Source of the DNA: CAZPAH01 sp964584495
GTDB lineage: Bacteria > Krumholzibacteriota > Krumholzibacteriia > Krumholzibacteriales > Krumholzibacteriaceae
Assembly: GCA_964584495.1 (NCBI GenBank)
Contig: CAZPAH010000002.1
Location: 18,620-82,619, forward strand
DNA: 64,000 nt
Reading direction: 5' to 3'
The position numbers were made by a program, and so were the translations under genes. Under the pieces are notes generated by a model, which did not search any database, was not told the origin of the DNA, and saw only the letters and a list, made by a program, of their open reading frames with translations. Shown piece by piece: positions 52,201 to 60,954 of the stretch. Each line of letters opens with the position of its first letter. Positions within the stretch are counted from its first letter, which is position 1.

Positions 52201-53166
52201 ATGGACAAGGCGATGTTCGACGCGGCGGTCATTGCGGTAAGGGACTGTCTGAAGGTGAAAGAGGGCGAATTATTCCTCGTGGTCACAGACAGCGAACTCA
52301 AGGAGATCGGCAGGGCGCTGATGGAAGCCGGCGTGTCGCTAAAGGCGAACTCGGTCCTGATGGAGATGATGCCCCTCAGCCGGAACGGAGAGGAACCTCC
52401 CGAAATGGTGACACAGGCGATGATCCACAGCGATGCCGTCGTAGCCCCCACATCGAAATCCCTCACCCATACGGCGGCCAGGAGAAAGGCCTGCGAGAAC
52501 GGTGCACGTGTCGCTACGATGCCGGGGATCACGGTCGATACGATGGTGCGCTGCTTGAACGCCGATTACTACGCTATTGCGGACAGGACCGTCAAGATCG
52601 CCGACCTGCTCACCGCGGCAAAGACTGCCCGCGTCACGACGGCGGCGGGGACGGATATCACGCTGCCTTTGGGCGGAATAGACGCGATCGCTTCGAAGGG
52701 ATTAATCCACGATCCCGGCTCTTTTGGAAACCTCCCCTCCGGCGAGGCATACATGATGCCGGAAGAAGGCGGGTCCCAGGGGATTTTCGTAGTGGACGGG
52801 TCGATGGCCGGCATAGGGGACCTTGCCGACAAAGAGCCGATCACGATAAAGGTCGAGGGGGGATACGCGGTCGAGATTACCGGCGGCCCCGAGGCGGATC
52901 TTCTAAGGTCGAAGCTCGAACCCCTCGGAAAGCAGGCCTTCAACATCGCCGAGCTGGGCATCGGAACAAACGACGCTGCTAGAATAATAGGCAACATCCT
53001 AGAGGATGAAAAGGTGATGGGTACGATTCACATAGCGCTCGGAAACAACATGTCGATGGGAGGAACGGTGGACGTCGCGGTGCATCTCGACGGCATCATC
53101 AAGGATCCCACAGTCGAGCTCGATGGAAAGATCCTGATGGACAAAGGAAAATTGCTTGTGAATTGA
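52201..53166 (+). CDS. M29-like aminopeptidase
   Basis: 321 residues. The C-terminal two-thirds match thermophilic (M29) aminopeptidases: NLPSGEAYMMPEEG, GIFVVDGSMAGIG, AELGIGTND, EDEKVMGTIHIALGNN and VDVAVHLDGI, which include the Glu and His residues that bind the two metals. It is shorter than typical M29 enzymes (about 400 residues), the difference lying in the N-terminal domain. It likely removes N-terminal residues from peptides in the cytoplasm. A GGAAGG site precedes the ATG. It converges on htpX. Confidence 0.8.
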   Translation: MDKAMFDAAVIAVRDCLKVKEGELFLVVTDSELKEIGRALMEAGVSLKANSVLMEMMPLSRNGEEPPEMVTQAMIHSDAVVAPTSKSLTHTAARRKACENGARVATMPGITVDTMVRCLNADYYAIADRTVKIADLLTAAKTARVTTAAGTDITLPLGGIDAIASKGLIHDPGSFGNLPSGEAYMMPEEGGSQGIFVVDGSMAGIGDLADKEPITIKVEGGYAVEITGGPEADLLRSKLEPLGKQAFNIAELGIGTNDAARIIGNILEDEKVMGTIHIALGNNMSMGGTVDVAVHLDGIIKDPTVELDGKILMDKGKLLVN

Positions 53167-53178
53167 CCCGCGTCGGCT

Positions 53179-54069
53179 CTACATCTCCATCAAACGATCG
53201 ATCCTCTCCTGGATCGGAGGATGAGTGCTGAATAGCGATTTCGCCCTTTTCTCGAAAGGTTTGATCGGATTGACGATATATAGATGCTGCGTGGCCCTGT
53301 TCGCCACCTCTAGGACCTCGGCGTCCCCCGATATCTTCCGGAGGGCGGATGCGAGCCCGCGAGGATAACGGGTGAGCTGCACGGCGGAGGCGTCGGCCAG
53401 GTATTCCCGCTGCCTCGAAACGGCGAGCTGAAGCATCTTGGCGAAGATGGGCGCCACTATCGCCAGTGCCAGCGCAACCAGTATCAGGGGACCGCTACCA
53501 CCCTTTCCGCTTCTGCTCTTTTTTCTGCCGCCGGACCAGAAGACGCTCCTCAGGAAGAAATCGCTTATCATCACGATCGATCCGACCATGATGCCGACCA
53601 TCATCGAGAAGAGAATATCCCTGTTCTGGATATGGGAAAGCTCGTGGGCTATCACCCCCTGAAGCTCGTCCCTGTCAAGCTTCTCCATAAGGCCGCTCGT
53701 CACGGCGACGGAGGCGTGGCCGGGATCCCTGCCGGTCGCGAAAGCGTTCGGGGCGCTGTCCTCTATAACGTATATCGCGGGAACGGGCAGGCCCGCCGAT
53801 ATCGAAATCTCCTCGACGATATTGAAGAGCTGCGGATAATCCTTTTTTTCGATACGCCTGGCCCTGCTCATCGAGAGTATCATCCCCGAGCCGCCGTAAT
53901 AGCTGAACAGCGAAACGGTGACCGCGACTATCACCGCGAGGACCATACCGCCATACCCGCTCCCATAATACCGGCCGAGGATATAACCTAGAAGCAGCAG
54001 GATCGCGGTCACCACCGACACGAGTATCCACGAATTTCTTTTGTTCTCCGTTATTTTATCGTACATCAT
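53179..54069 (-). CDS. htpX: HtpX-type membrane zinc metalloprotease (M48)
   Basis: 296 residues. Two N-terminal helices (about 16-32 and 36-52) are followed by PQLFNIVEEISISAGLP, the zinc motif VIAHELSHIQNRD (HExxH) and REYLADASAVQLT, which supplies the third ligand Glu. Two more helices lie between them. It degrades misfolded inner-membrane proteins. The gene follows lemA in the same direction, the usual pairing. A Lys/Arg-Gly-rich insert (SGGRKKSRSGKGGSG) in the cytoplasmic loop is a minor peculiarity. Confidence 0.92.
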   Translation of the reverse strand: MMYDKITENKRNSWILVSVVTAILLLLGYILGRYYGSGYGGMVLAVIVAVTVSLFSYYGGSGMILSMSRARRIEKKDYPQLFNIVEEISISAGLPVPAIYVIEDSAPNAFATGRDPGHASVAVTSGLMEKLDRDELQGVIAHELSHIQNRDILFSMMVGIMVGSIVMISDFFLRSVFWSGGRKKSRSGKGGSGPLILVALALAIVAPIFAKMLQLAVSRQREYLADASAVQLTRYPRGLASALRKISGDAEVLEVANRATQHLYIVNPIKPFEKRAKSLFSTHPPIQERIDRLMEM

Positions 54070-54175
54070 GATTCCGCTACCCCCGGACCGCCGCTCCGGG
54101 CCGCTTCCACCGGGCCCGCGAGAATATCCGGCTCACCCGGGCCGTGGCCGACCGGCCCCGGCCTAGCGTCGCCGT

Positions 54176-54730
54176 TTAAGAGAACTTGACCTTGGGAGCC
54201 GCTCTCTCGCCCTCATTCTCCAGCTCGAAGAATTCCCTGGGCGCGAAGTTGAACATACCGGCTATTATGTTGGAAGGAACCGTTTCCGTCCTCGTGTTGT
54301 AGATCATCACACAGTCGTTGTAATGCTGGCGGGCGAACGAGATCTTATTCTCGGTCGAAACCAGCTCCTCCTGGACCGCGAGCATATTTGTATTCGCTTT
54401 GAGATCCGGGTAGTTCTCGGCAACGGCGAAGAGCGAGCGCAGCGTGCTCGTAAGCATATTCTCCGCCTTTGCCTGCTCGGCCACTCCCGAGGCGTTTATC
54501 GCCTGCTGCCTGGCCTTGGTTACATTCTCGAGAACTTCCCTCTCGTGCTTCATGTATCCTTTCGCCGTCTCGACCAGATTCGGTATCAGATCGTATCTTC
54601 TCTTGAGCTGCACGTCTATCTGCGACCAGCCGTTGTCGCATCTCTTCCTCAGCCTGACAAGGGTGTTGTATATACCGATAACCGCAAGCACGACGATAAC
54701 GACTACTATCAGGGCTATTACTGGGATCAC
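54176..54730 (-). CDS. lemA: LemA family protein
   Basis: About 184 residues. A single N-terminal helix (VIPVIALIVVVIVVLAVIG) anchors a helical domain with the LemA signature: YNTLVRLRKRCDNGWSQIDV, QLKRRYDLIPNLVETAKGYM, ENYPDLKAN and IMFNFAP-like end (FNFAPREFF). The role is unknown; it commonly travels with HtpX. The GTG at 54730 was chosen because GGAGG stands 6 bp before it and the product then begins at the helix; an ATG at 54778 lacks a good ribosome site. Confidence 0.9.
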   Translation of the reverse strand: MIPVIALIVVVIVVLAVIGIYNTLVRLRKRCDNGWSQIDVQLKRRYDLIPNLVETAKGYMKHEREVLENVTKARQQAINASGVAEQAKAENMLTSTLRSLFAVAENYPDLKANTNMLAVQEELVSTENKISFARQHYNDCVMIYNTRTETVPSNIIAGMFNFAPREFFELENEGERAAPKVKFS

Positions 54731-54801
54731 CGTAAACCTCCATTCTTTCAGGAATCCGCTGGGAACCGGTCCGGACATCGTTCACCTAGGACCGGGAAAC
54801 A

Positions 54802-54830
54802 ATAATAATCGATCGTCCCGTTTCACTCAA
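54802..54830 (-). promoter_or_regulatory. Predicted sigma-70 promoter of lemA-htpX
   Basis: On the minus strand TTGAGT (plus 54825-54830) and TATTAT (plus 54802-54807) are 17 bp apart. The transcript would start near 54795, about 65 nt before the GTG. Confidence 0.55.
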
Positions 54831-55114
54831 AGAGAATACATCGAAGAGGCCTCTTTTATTCAACCGGCGGGGTCGGCCTGCGCGCAAGCCGTGATTTCCG
54901 CACGGGTTGCGAAGAGATGGGCATGTTCCGACACCCAAATGGGAAGCACTGACCTCCACGCGAGACAAGGCAGAATGAAAGAACGCCTCTCTCCTGAACG
55001 TGGCATAATGAGAATCGGGGAGCAACGATCGAGCCTTATCGGGACTATCGGGCCGATGCGCCATAATATTATTACATAATGCTTTACGGCGGGGTATCCC
55101 TCTCGTATCCCGAT

Positions 55115-55130
55115 TGGCACACAGGTTGCT
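55115..55130 (+). promoter_or_regulatory. Sigma-54 promoter of the Ig-like lipoprotein gene
   Basis: TGGCACACAGGTTGCT matches TGGCAC-N5-TTGCW. GG (55116-55117) and GC (55128-55129) are 12 bp apart. Transcription would start near 55141, giving a leader of about 50 nt with a GAAGGAGG ribosome site. Confidence 0.8.
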
Positions 55131-55189
55131 GACCGACCATATAGAAAGAGGGGACAGCAGGACTCATCTGGAGAGAAGGAGGTCACAGC

Positions 55190-56026
55190 ATGAGGAAGGT
55201 CTTCGTAGTCCTATTAGCCATGTCTCTGAGCGGCTTGTTCGTATCATGCTCTGAAGACAGCACCACGGTCACCCCGACGCCTTCGTTCGGGATCTCGACG
55301 TCAGCGCTTCCCGCGGGTTACACCTGTACTCCGTACAATTTCGACCTGCAGGCTTCTGGCGGAACGGCGCCCTACACCTGGGCACTCGAGGCGGGTTCGA
55401 CTCTTCCTGCGGGCATTTCACTGTCCTCGGAAGGAAAGCTCCTCGGTGTTCTGGAAAGCGCCGGCTCATTCAATTTCAGCGTAGTCTGCACCGATGCAGC
55501 GGGTACGCCTCGCACGGATACCGAAGAGTTCACTCTCGATATCGAGGTTCCGGCCAATCCGGCGCTCGCCATCTACTATGACGGCGACGCCACGGTTTGC
55601 AGCTCGGAAACGGCGGCCTTTAGCGCGCTCGATTGCTATGTTTTCATCATGCTCGATGAGACAGCCCTCGATTGCGCCTACGGAACCGAGTTCATGCTCA
55701 CGATAACCGACGTGGACAACGATCCCTTGGCTCTCGGTACGCAGTACACGCACTCCTATGTCGATTACCCTGATTACGTGACGCTCACGATGGGCGATCC
55801 CTTCAGCGGTATCGCCATTTCGTTCTCGAGAGGTTACTATTACTCGGACGGCCCGATCCAGGTCGCCAGCTTCGGCCTGCTGCTGCTCGAGTCTCTTGAC
55901 AACCTGACGTTCAACATCGAGCCGAGCCCCTCCTCCGAGTGGACCCGTCCCGTTGTTGCCACCTGCGATGGCGAACATTCTACGCAGGAAGTCACCGGCC
56001 GCCGCGCCGCTCTGAACTTCCAGTAA
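55190..56026 (+). CDS. Lipoprotein with putative Ig-like (He_PIG-type) domain
   Basis: 278 residues. The lipobox is LFVSC (Cys about residue 20), followed by a Thr/Pro-rich spacer. Residues about 35-120 follow the putative-Ig pattern: YNFDLQASGGTAPYTWALEAG, LPAGISLSSEGKLLG and GSFNFSVVCTDAAG. The C-terminal 150 residues are acidic, Tyr- and Cys-containing, without a recognised family. It is probably displayed on the outer membrane. It has its own sigma-54 promoter and a strong terminator, so it is a monocistronic, tightly regulated unit. Charge is strikingly acidic with almost no Lys. Confidence 0.75.
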   Translation: MRKVFVVLLAMSLSGLFVSCSEDSTTVTPTPSFGISTSALPAGYTCTPYNFDLQASGGTAPYTWALEAGSTLPAGISLSSEGKLLGVLESAGSFNFSVVCTDAAGTPRTDTEEFTLDIEVPANPALAIYYDGDATVCSSETAAFSALDCYVFIMLDETALDCAYGTEFMLTITDVDNDPLALGTQYTHSYVDYPDYVTLTMGDPFSGIAISFSRGYYYSDGPIQVASFGLLLLESLDNLTFNIEPSPSSEWTRPVVATCDGEHSTQEVTGRRAALNFQ

Positions 56027-56055
56027 GAGCTGGCCATCAAGAGCGATTAAATGTC

Positions 56056-56097
56056 CCCGGGAGTTCCGGCATCAGCCGGACTCCCGGGTTCTTTTTT
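56056..56097 (+). terminator. Intrinsic terminator of the lipoprotein gene
   Basis: CCCGGGAGT-T-CCGGC pairs with GCCGG-ACTCCCGGG around an ATCA tetraloop, with one bulged T, and is followed by TTCTTTTTT. It lies 30 bp after the stop codon. Confidence 0.9.
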
Positions 56098-56140
56098 ACC
56101 TATCGGCTCTTTTCTCCGTCCCCGAACATCCCGCCGCCTC

Positions 56141-58636
56141 CTAGTCCTTCTTGAACAGATCCTTGAGCTTGTCGGCCGCTCCCTTCTTCAGTCCGTCGAT
56201 CAGTTTCTCGCCCGCCCTTGCCTTCGCCCTGCTCTGGTCGAGCCTTATCTTCGGCGACTTCGCCGTACCGCCGATATCGAAATCGAATACCAGGTTCCCC
56301 CCGTCGTCGCGGAAGAGATCCAGCAGGTCACGGTAGCCGTCAAGGTCTTTCATCCCCTTCTGGGCCGCGGGGGAAATCTTCAGGTTCGCCTTGTAAGCGA
56401 GTGTTCCGTCCAGACCGAAAGATCCAGAGATCGACCAATCGCCCGTCGACGACTTCAGCAGCCAGTCTTCGGTGCTGAATCTTCCCCCGCTTATCCTGTA
56501 GCTTCCCGTCCACTGATTGAATTTCACCTTCTTGAGACTCTCCAGCTTCATCCCCGAGGATTCGGCGAGGGGGGAGATGAATTCGGAAAGGTCGACCACT
56601 CCCCCGGAGGAAGACGCGTTGCCGGAGATATCCATCGACATAAGCGGGTCTATACCGGGTCCCGTATCGACATCGCCGACTACCTTGAAGGAGAAGAGGC
56701 CGCTCACCGACGATCCCATCTTGTGAAGCGGGCGCAGCGCCTGCGAGGCCTCGATATTCTCGAACACTATATTGATCCGCGTGTTTATCCTCGCCACGTT
56801 CCTCAGGTTCGAATCGATCTTACCCCTACCCTTTCCGCCCGCAAAATCAATACCCACCGGATAAGCGTTCAACATGCCGTCCCTGACGGCACCCTTGGCA
56901 TTCAGCGAGGTGAAAACTGCCTTCCGGGTGATCACCGAATCGACCGCGACGGAGAAACCCGTCCGTTTAAGGAATGGGACGATCCCCGCGAGGGCCGGGG
57001 AGCTTTCCTTGGAAGCCGCTCCGGTTCCCTTCGCGCCTGACGGCGGCGCCTTGCCCTTTTCCCCTTCAGCTCCCTTTAATTCCTGGAACGGCCGCGCATC
57101 GAATGATCTCGCGCTAAGGTCGATATTTATATCGGGAACATTCCGTATCGAATCGATGACCTTGGCGAGATCGACGCTCCGATCGCCGCCCCCGGCCGTG
57201 GCGGACAGTTCGGCGAGGCAGGGGAAAAGCCCTTTCATCGAGCCGGTCACCCGCCACCGGTCGTGCCCCGCCAGGATCCCCGCCTCGATCTTGCTCACAT
57301 CGCCCCCCGAGATCACGGCCGTCCCGTCGACCGAAAAGATCTTAAGAGGCCCGCCGGCGGTCTGGATACTGATACCGGTCGCCGTGAGTTTTCCCCCAAG
57401 CTCGAGATTTTTCCAGGCACCGGCGATAACGGCGGGATCCCTCTTGCCTTCGCCGGAGGGAAACAGGCCGGACAGAACGGGCAATGCCGCCTTCCCCTTG
57501 ATCTCACCCTTGATTTTACCGGCAACCGTCGTCCCCTCGATTTTGAGGGACCTAGTCAGCGCCGCCACGTCCATATCGGCGCCGGCGTTGAAACCGAGAC
57601 GTCCCGGTTTACGGTCGCCGCCGATCGGAAGATCGAACGAGACCCGGGCGGATACTCCCTCGGAGGCGAGATCGATCCTCTCGCTCCTTATCCCGCCGGT
57701 CGAAAACTCGACCGCGCCTCCCGCCTTGACGGGAATCCGCATTTTCCCGGCCGTGGAGGAGACCTCGTTCAGCGCTAGGCTACCGTTCACCTTTATCCGC
57801 GAGATATTTTTCAGGGACCCTCCCGCCTCCACCCTAAAATCGATCGTCCCGCCGGTCGGATCGAACGGCACCGCATCGGCCAGTTTCTTGCCTTTTAGCT
57901 GCGGGAGAAAACGTTCCGGCTGGAGGGAAATCAACTTTCGATAAAGCTTCACGACGTCGTTCCCGCTGCTTTCAACCGTTGCCGAGAAGACCCCCTCTCC
58001 ACTCAAGCCTTCCAGCTTTCCCGCGACGGCCGCCTCGGCCAGTCCATCGACTTCCACGGTGCAATCGGTGAGAGATAGATCCTCGAAACGGGGTCCGGCA
58101 TCGAGGATGCCACTCAACGAAACCCTGCCCAACGCCAGTTTCTCCCCGGTAGAGGCCTTTTCCAGCTCGACCTCGCCCGCATCGAGCTTCACAACGGCGT
58201 GATAACCGTCGCCCGACGGTTCCATCGACATCCAAGCCTTTAAATCCCTGACCTGTGCGTTGATCCCCCGGCTAGGATCGATCACAACGACGACCCCGCC
58301 CTCGACCTCGACATTCTTGATGTCGGGGTGTTTCCTGATAAGGCTCCATAGCGATACGTTGATAACCAGCTTCCGGGAGGCGAAATCGATCCCGACCCCC
58401 GCGGGAAGCTTCTTCTCGAACGAAAGATCCCTTGCATCCACTCCGAATCCGAACGGAAATCGGACCCCGATATCGCCGATCTCGATTTTCGCGTCGACCG
58501 CCTTCTCGATCCTGGGGACTATCATAACCATGAGCCTCTCTCGCGTGAGGAACAAACGGAGGACCACGCTCACGGCCAGAATAATGCCGGCGGCGACGCA
58601 CAACGCTACAATCAGCTTCCTGCCCCTGCTTTTCAT
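56141..58636 (-). CDS. AsmA-like envelope protein
   Basis: 831 residues. One N-terminal helix (about 8-28) anchors a long, beta-rich periplasmic body typical of the AsmA/TamB group: PRIEKAVDAKIEIGDIGVRF near the start, repeated short strand units, and a C-terminal part with GSYRISGGRFSTEDWLLKS and FDFDIGGTAKSPKIRLD. An Ala/Gly/Lys-rich low-complexity insert (about residues 520-545) divides the body. Family members form grooves thought to carry phospholipids between membranes. It stands alone, convergent with the terminated lipoprotein gene. Confidence 0.82.
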   Translation of the reverse strand: MKSRGRKLIVALCVAAGIILAVSVVLRLFLTRERLMVMIVPRIEKAVDAKIEIGDIGVRFPFGFGVDARDLSFEKKLPAGVGIDFASRKLVINVSLWSLIRKHPDIKNVEVEGGVVVVIDPSRGINAQVRDLKAWMSMEPSGDGYHAVVKLDAGEVELEKASTGEKLALGRVSLSGILDAGPRFEDLSLTDCTVEVDGLAEAAVAGKLEGLSGEGVFSATVESSGNDVVKLYRKLISLQPERFLPQLKGKKLADAVPFDPTGGTIDFRVEAGGSLKNISRIKVNGSLALNEVSSTAGKMRIPVKAGGAVEFSTGGIRSERIDLASEGVSARVSFDLPIGGDRKPGRLGFNAGADMDVAALTRSLKIEGTTVAGKIKGEIKGKAALPVLSGLFPSGEGKRDPAVIAGAWKNLELGGKLTATGISIQTAGGPLKIFSVDGTAVISGGDVSKIEAGILAGHDRWRVTGSMKGLFPCLAELSATAGGGDRSVDLAKVIDSIRNVPDINIDLSARSFDARPFQELKGAEGEKGKAPPSGAKGTGAASKESSPALAGIVPFLKRTGFSVAVDSVITRKAVFTSLNAKGAVRDGMLNAYPVGIDFAGGKGRGKIDSNLRNVARINTRINIVFENIEASQALRPLHKMGSSVSGLFSFKVVGDVDTGPGIDPLMSMDISGNASSSGGVVDLSEFISPLAESSGMKLESLKKVKFNQWTGSYRISGGRFSTEDWLLKSSTGDWSISGSFGLDGTLAYKANLKISPAAQKGMKDLDGYRDLLDLFRDDGGNLVFDFDIGGTAKSPKIRLDQSRAKARAGEKLIDGLKKGAADKLKDLFKKD

Positions 58637-58754
58637 GATAAACCATCCTTATTTTTCGCGACCCTTCCACTCTATCTCAATCCCCCCGCAAATTCAACGC
58701 GATTGGTATGGCCGCCCCCTACGACGTGCCGGGGATCCTGTATAGACGGCCCAT

Positions 58755-58783
58755 TTGACAATAGCGAAAATAGTGCTTATCTT
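58755..58783 (+). promoter_or_regulatory. Predicted sigma-70 promoter of the Cys-rich lipoprotein gene
   Basis: TTGACA and TATCTT are 17 bp apart, 30 bp before the start codon. This is the best sigma-70 match on the plus strand of the window. Confidence 0.65.
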
Positions 58784-58813
58784 TAAGTTAAAGCGATCAA
58801 GGGGGTGCATATC

Positions 58814-59785
58814 ATGAATAAACCTAACGGTTCGTGCATAAGGGGCCGCCGGTCGGCGGTTGCACTTGTCCTCGGCGCATCCCTGCTTCTCGTCGCGGCG
58901 GGCTGCGGAGAGAATGAGGATACAGGCATCACTTCAACGGGGAACGGTCCGGCGGGGTCCCTCGTAAGCACGACGGGGTGCAAGACACACTCGGCGATTT
59001 TGTCTTTTTACGCAGGCGAGACGCCCCAGGAGTGTTTCCAATACGAGTACTCCACCCGGCGTCTGAAAATCGATCATATCAACCTCTGCCTCAACTGCTG
59101 CCCGGGAACGATCGAGGGTACCGTTACGATAGAGGGTGACACGATAAGGATCAAAGGATCTGAGGAAGAAGGATCCGCGCCATGCAGATGCCTCTGTCTC
59201 TATGACATCGAATACGAGATATCCGATCTGGATCCGGGAACCTGGACGATCCTCTTCGAGGGCGATTATGTCGAAAGCCCCAACGAGATTCTAGTTGCCA
59301 CGGTCGACCTCGCCGAAGGAGCCGGCGGAGAACGCTGCGTTCCAAGGGAGGGATACCCATGGGACTTGCAGGGAGAAGAGCCTTACGGCACCCTGACCGG
59401 CCACGGCACCTGCAAGGAGGATCTGCTATCACCCGAGGGCGGAGATTCGCCGGTCAACGAGGCATGCGCTTTCTACGGCTACGAAGGGAACATTCTTCTC
59501 ATAGAGAGGACGAACCTGCGGCTCAATTGCTGCCAGGACATGATCTACGCATCGATAGTCTTCCAGGGGCATGATATAACGATCACCGAGAGCGAGGATC
59601 CCCGGGGCGGACTCTGCGACTGCGTCTGCTTCTACGATATGTACTACACCCTGAGGAATGTCGAGCCGGGCGTCTACACGATCAGGTTCGTCGAGCCATA
59701 CCTGGGGCAGAACGAGCCGCCTCTCGAGATGACGGTCGACCTTACCACGATCCCTTCCGGGGAACACTGCGTTCTAAGGTACTGA
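58814..59785 (+). CDS. Cys-rich lipoprotein with internal tandem duplication
   Basis: About 323 residues. A lipobox (LLVAAGC, Cys about residue 32) is followed by two similar units of about 135 residues. Unit 1 has INLCLNCCPGTIEGTVTI, CRCLCLYDIEYEISDLDPG and VDLAEGAGGERCV. Unit 2 has TNLRLNCCQDMIYASIVF, CDCVCFYDMYYTLRNVEPG and VDLTTIPSGEHCV. The Cys pattern LNCC...CxCxCxYD...C is kept in both, suggesting disulfides or metal binding. No known family was recognised. The ATG at 58814 is preceded by GGGGG; a GTG three codons earlier is less likely. Confidence 0.75.
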   Translation: MNKPNGSCIRGRRSAVALVLGASLLLVAAGCGENEDTGITSTGNGPAGSLVSTTGCKTHSAILSFYAGETPQECFQYEYSTRRLKIDHINLCLNCCPGTIEGTVTIEGDTIRIKGSEEEGSAPCRCLCLYDIEYEISDLDPGTWTILFEGDYVESPNEILVATVDLAEGAGGERCVPREGYPWDLQGEEPYGTLTGHGTCKEDLLSPEGGDSPVNEACAFYGYEGNILLIERTNLRLNCCQDMIYASIVFQGHDITITESEDPRGGLCDCVCFYDMYYTLRNVEPGVYTIRFVEPYLGQNEPPLEMTVDLTTIPSGEHCVLRY

Positions 59786-59801
59786 TTTTTTCCGCTTCCG
59801 G

Positions 59802-60677
59802 TCAAAACGTCGCTGCGCTGCTCTCGTTGCTCTTTATCACCCCTCGTTCGACCGAAAACAGGGTATTGGCTGCGGCTATGCGCCCCATGATCTCCAGGGA
59901 AAGATTCAGATAATCTTCCATCCCGTAGCTCTTCGGGCGGTAGCTGAATATGTCTTTCCCGTAACGCGGCGACTCTGCCAGGGCGATATTTTCCCTTATC
60001 ATCGTGTCGAGAAGGAGCGGGCCGTAACGCTCCCTCAAGGCCTGCACAACGGTGCGGCTCAGCACCTTCCTCCCGTCGTACCGCGTTGCTATAAGGCCGC
60101 CGATAACGAGATCCTCGTTCAGCTCGACCATTATCGATTCTATCTTTGTTATCAGATCCTCCAGGCTCCTTATGGCCAGGTATTCCGTCTGCACCGGAAT
60201 GAAGACCTTCCTGGCGGCCGCAAGAGCGTTTATCGATACGAGCCCGAGGCTGGGGGGGCAATCGAATAGTATGTAATCGAAATCGTCCCTTACCCTGGAA
60301 ATCGCGTTTTTAAGCAGGAATTCCCTGTCGCCCGTGTTGGCGAAGGCGGTCTCCGCCTCGGCGAATTCCAGTGTCGACGGTATCATCGAAATGGACAGCT
60401 GCGACTCGCTGCCGTTGATGCAGAGGCGCGCCCTCAACGGTTTCGCAATGATCGCATCAGCCGGATGGATCGTGCCGCGCATCGCATCGTAGATCGTTTT
60501 TCCGACCTCGTTCCTCTCTATACCGAGAAAACTGGTAAGGTGCCCCTGTGGATCAAGATCGACTATGAGGACTTTCTTGCCCATGATAGCAAGCCCCGCC
60601 CCTACATTGACCACTGAGGTGGTCTTTCCAACCCCGCCTTTTTGATTAAGGAACGCCGCCGTCTCAGATCGGTGCAT
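59802..60677 (-). CDS. Orphan ParA/Soj-family ATPase
   Basis: 291 residues. The deviant Walker A is FLNQKGGVGKTTSVVN, Walker A' VLIVDLDPQGH, and Walker B YILFDCPPSLG. Later motifs PVQTEYLAIRSLEDL and GGLIATRYDGR are ParA-typical. Such ATPases position chromosomes, plasmids or protein assemblies on the nucleoid. No parB, parS-like repeats or replication gene is nearby, and the DNA-binding N-terminal domain of plasmid ParA is absent. Start ATG with GGAGGGAAG before it. A 16-bp palindrome lies 20 bp upstream. Confidence 0.88.
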   Translation of the reverse strand: MHRSETAAFLNQKGGVGKTTSVVNVGAGLAIMGKKVLIVDLDPQGHLTSFLGIERNEVGKTIYDAMRGTIHPADAIIAKPLRARLCINGSESQLSISMIPSTLEFAEAETAFANTGDREFLLKNAISRVRDDFDYILFDCPPSLGLVSINALAAARKVFIPVQTEYLAIRSLEDLITKIESIMVELNEDLVIGGLIATRYDGRKVLSRTVVQALRERYGPLLLDTMIRENIALAESPRYGKDIFSYRPKSYGMEDYLNLSLEIMGRIAAANTLFSVERGVIKSNESSAATF

Positions 60678-60696
60678 CTTCCCTCCTTATTTGTAG

Positions 60697-60712
60697 TTGA
60701 CTCGAGAGTCAA
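60697..60712. repeat. Perfect 16-bp palindrome before the ParA gene
   Basis: TTGACTCGAGAGTCAA is a perfect 7-2-7 inverted repeat, 20 bp before the ParA start codon. It is a candidate operator or leader hairpin. Confidence 0.5.
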
Positions 60713-60804
60713 AGAATAACCGCCATCAGGACACTAAAGCGCGCATTCTCTCTCGATCGGTCGATTTTTTCAACCATTTTCTTGCCTTTCCCCCCTCCAA
60801 TATC

Positions 60805-60853
60805 AAAAAATCCCTCCGGGCGGCGCGTGGGTGTCGCCGCCCGGAGGATTTTT
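60805..60853. terminator. Bidirectional intrinsic terminator in a divergent intergenic region
   Basis: CCTCCGGGCGGCG (60813-60825) pairs perfectly with CGCCGCCCGGAGG (60835-60847) over a 9-nt loop. TTTTT follows on the plus strand and TTTTTT on the minus strand. It lies upstream of both flanking genes, which is unusual for a terminator. Confidence 0.85.
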
Positions 60854-60954
60854 ACAAAATTCTTGAAACTTATAAGCTCGTAATCAGTATTAATAGATAC
60901 CGGTACGATTGTGTCTCCGAATTTAACGCCCTTTTCCCCGAAAGGAGCCTTCAT

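Larger units (their letters stand above)
54731..55189. other. Divergent intergenic region (lemA / sigma-54 lipoprotein)
   Basis: 459 bp. It holds the lemA promoter (54802-54830, minus) and the sigma-54 promoter (55115-55130, plus). Between them lie about 280 bp without a gene. The repeated GGGTATCCC/CGTATCCCG words near 55092-55113 might belong to an enhancer-binding site. No ncRNA family was recognised. Confidence 0.5.

Noticed and set aside
54345..55079. Open frames on both strands across lemA and the lemA/lipoprotein gap
   Set aside because: They either overlap lemA in another frame or span promoters; none has a ribosome site or a recognisable protein pattern.
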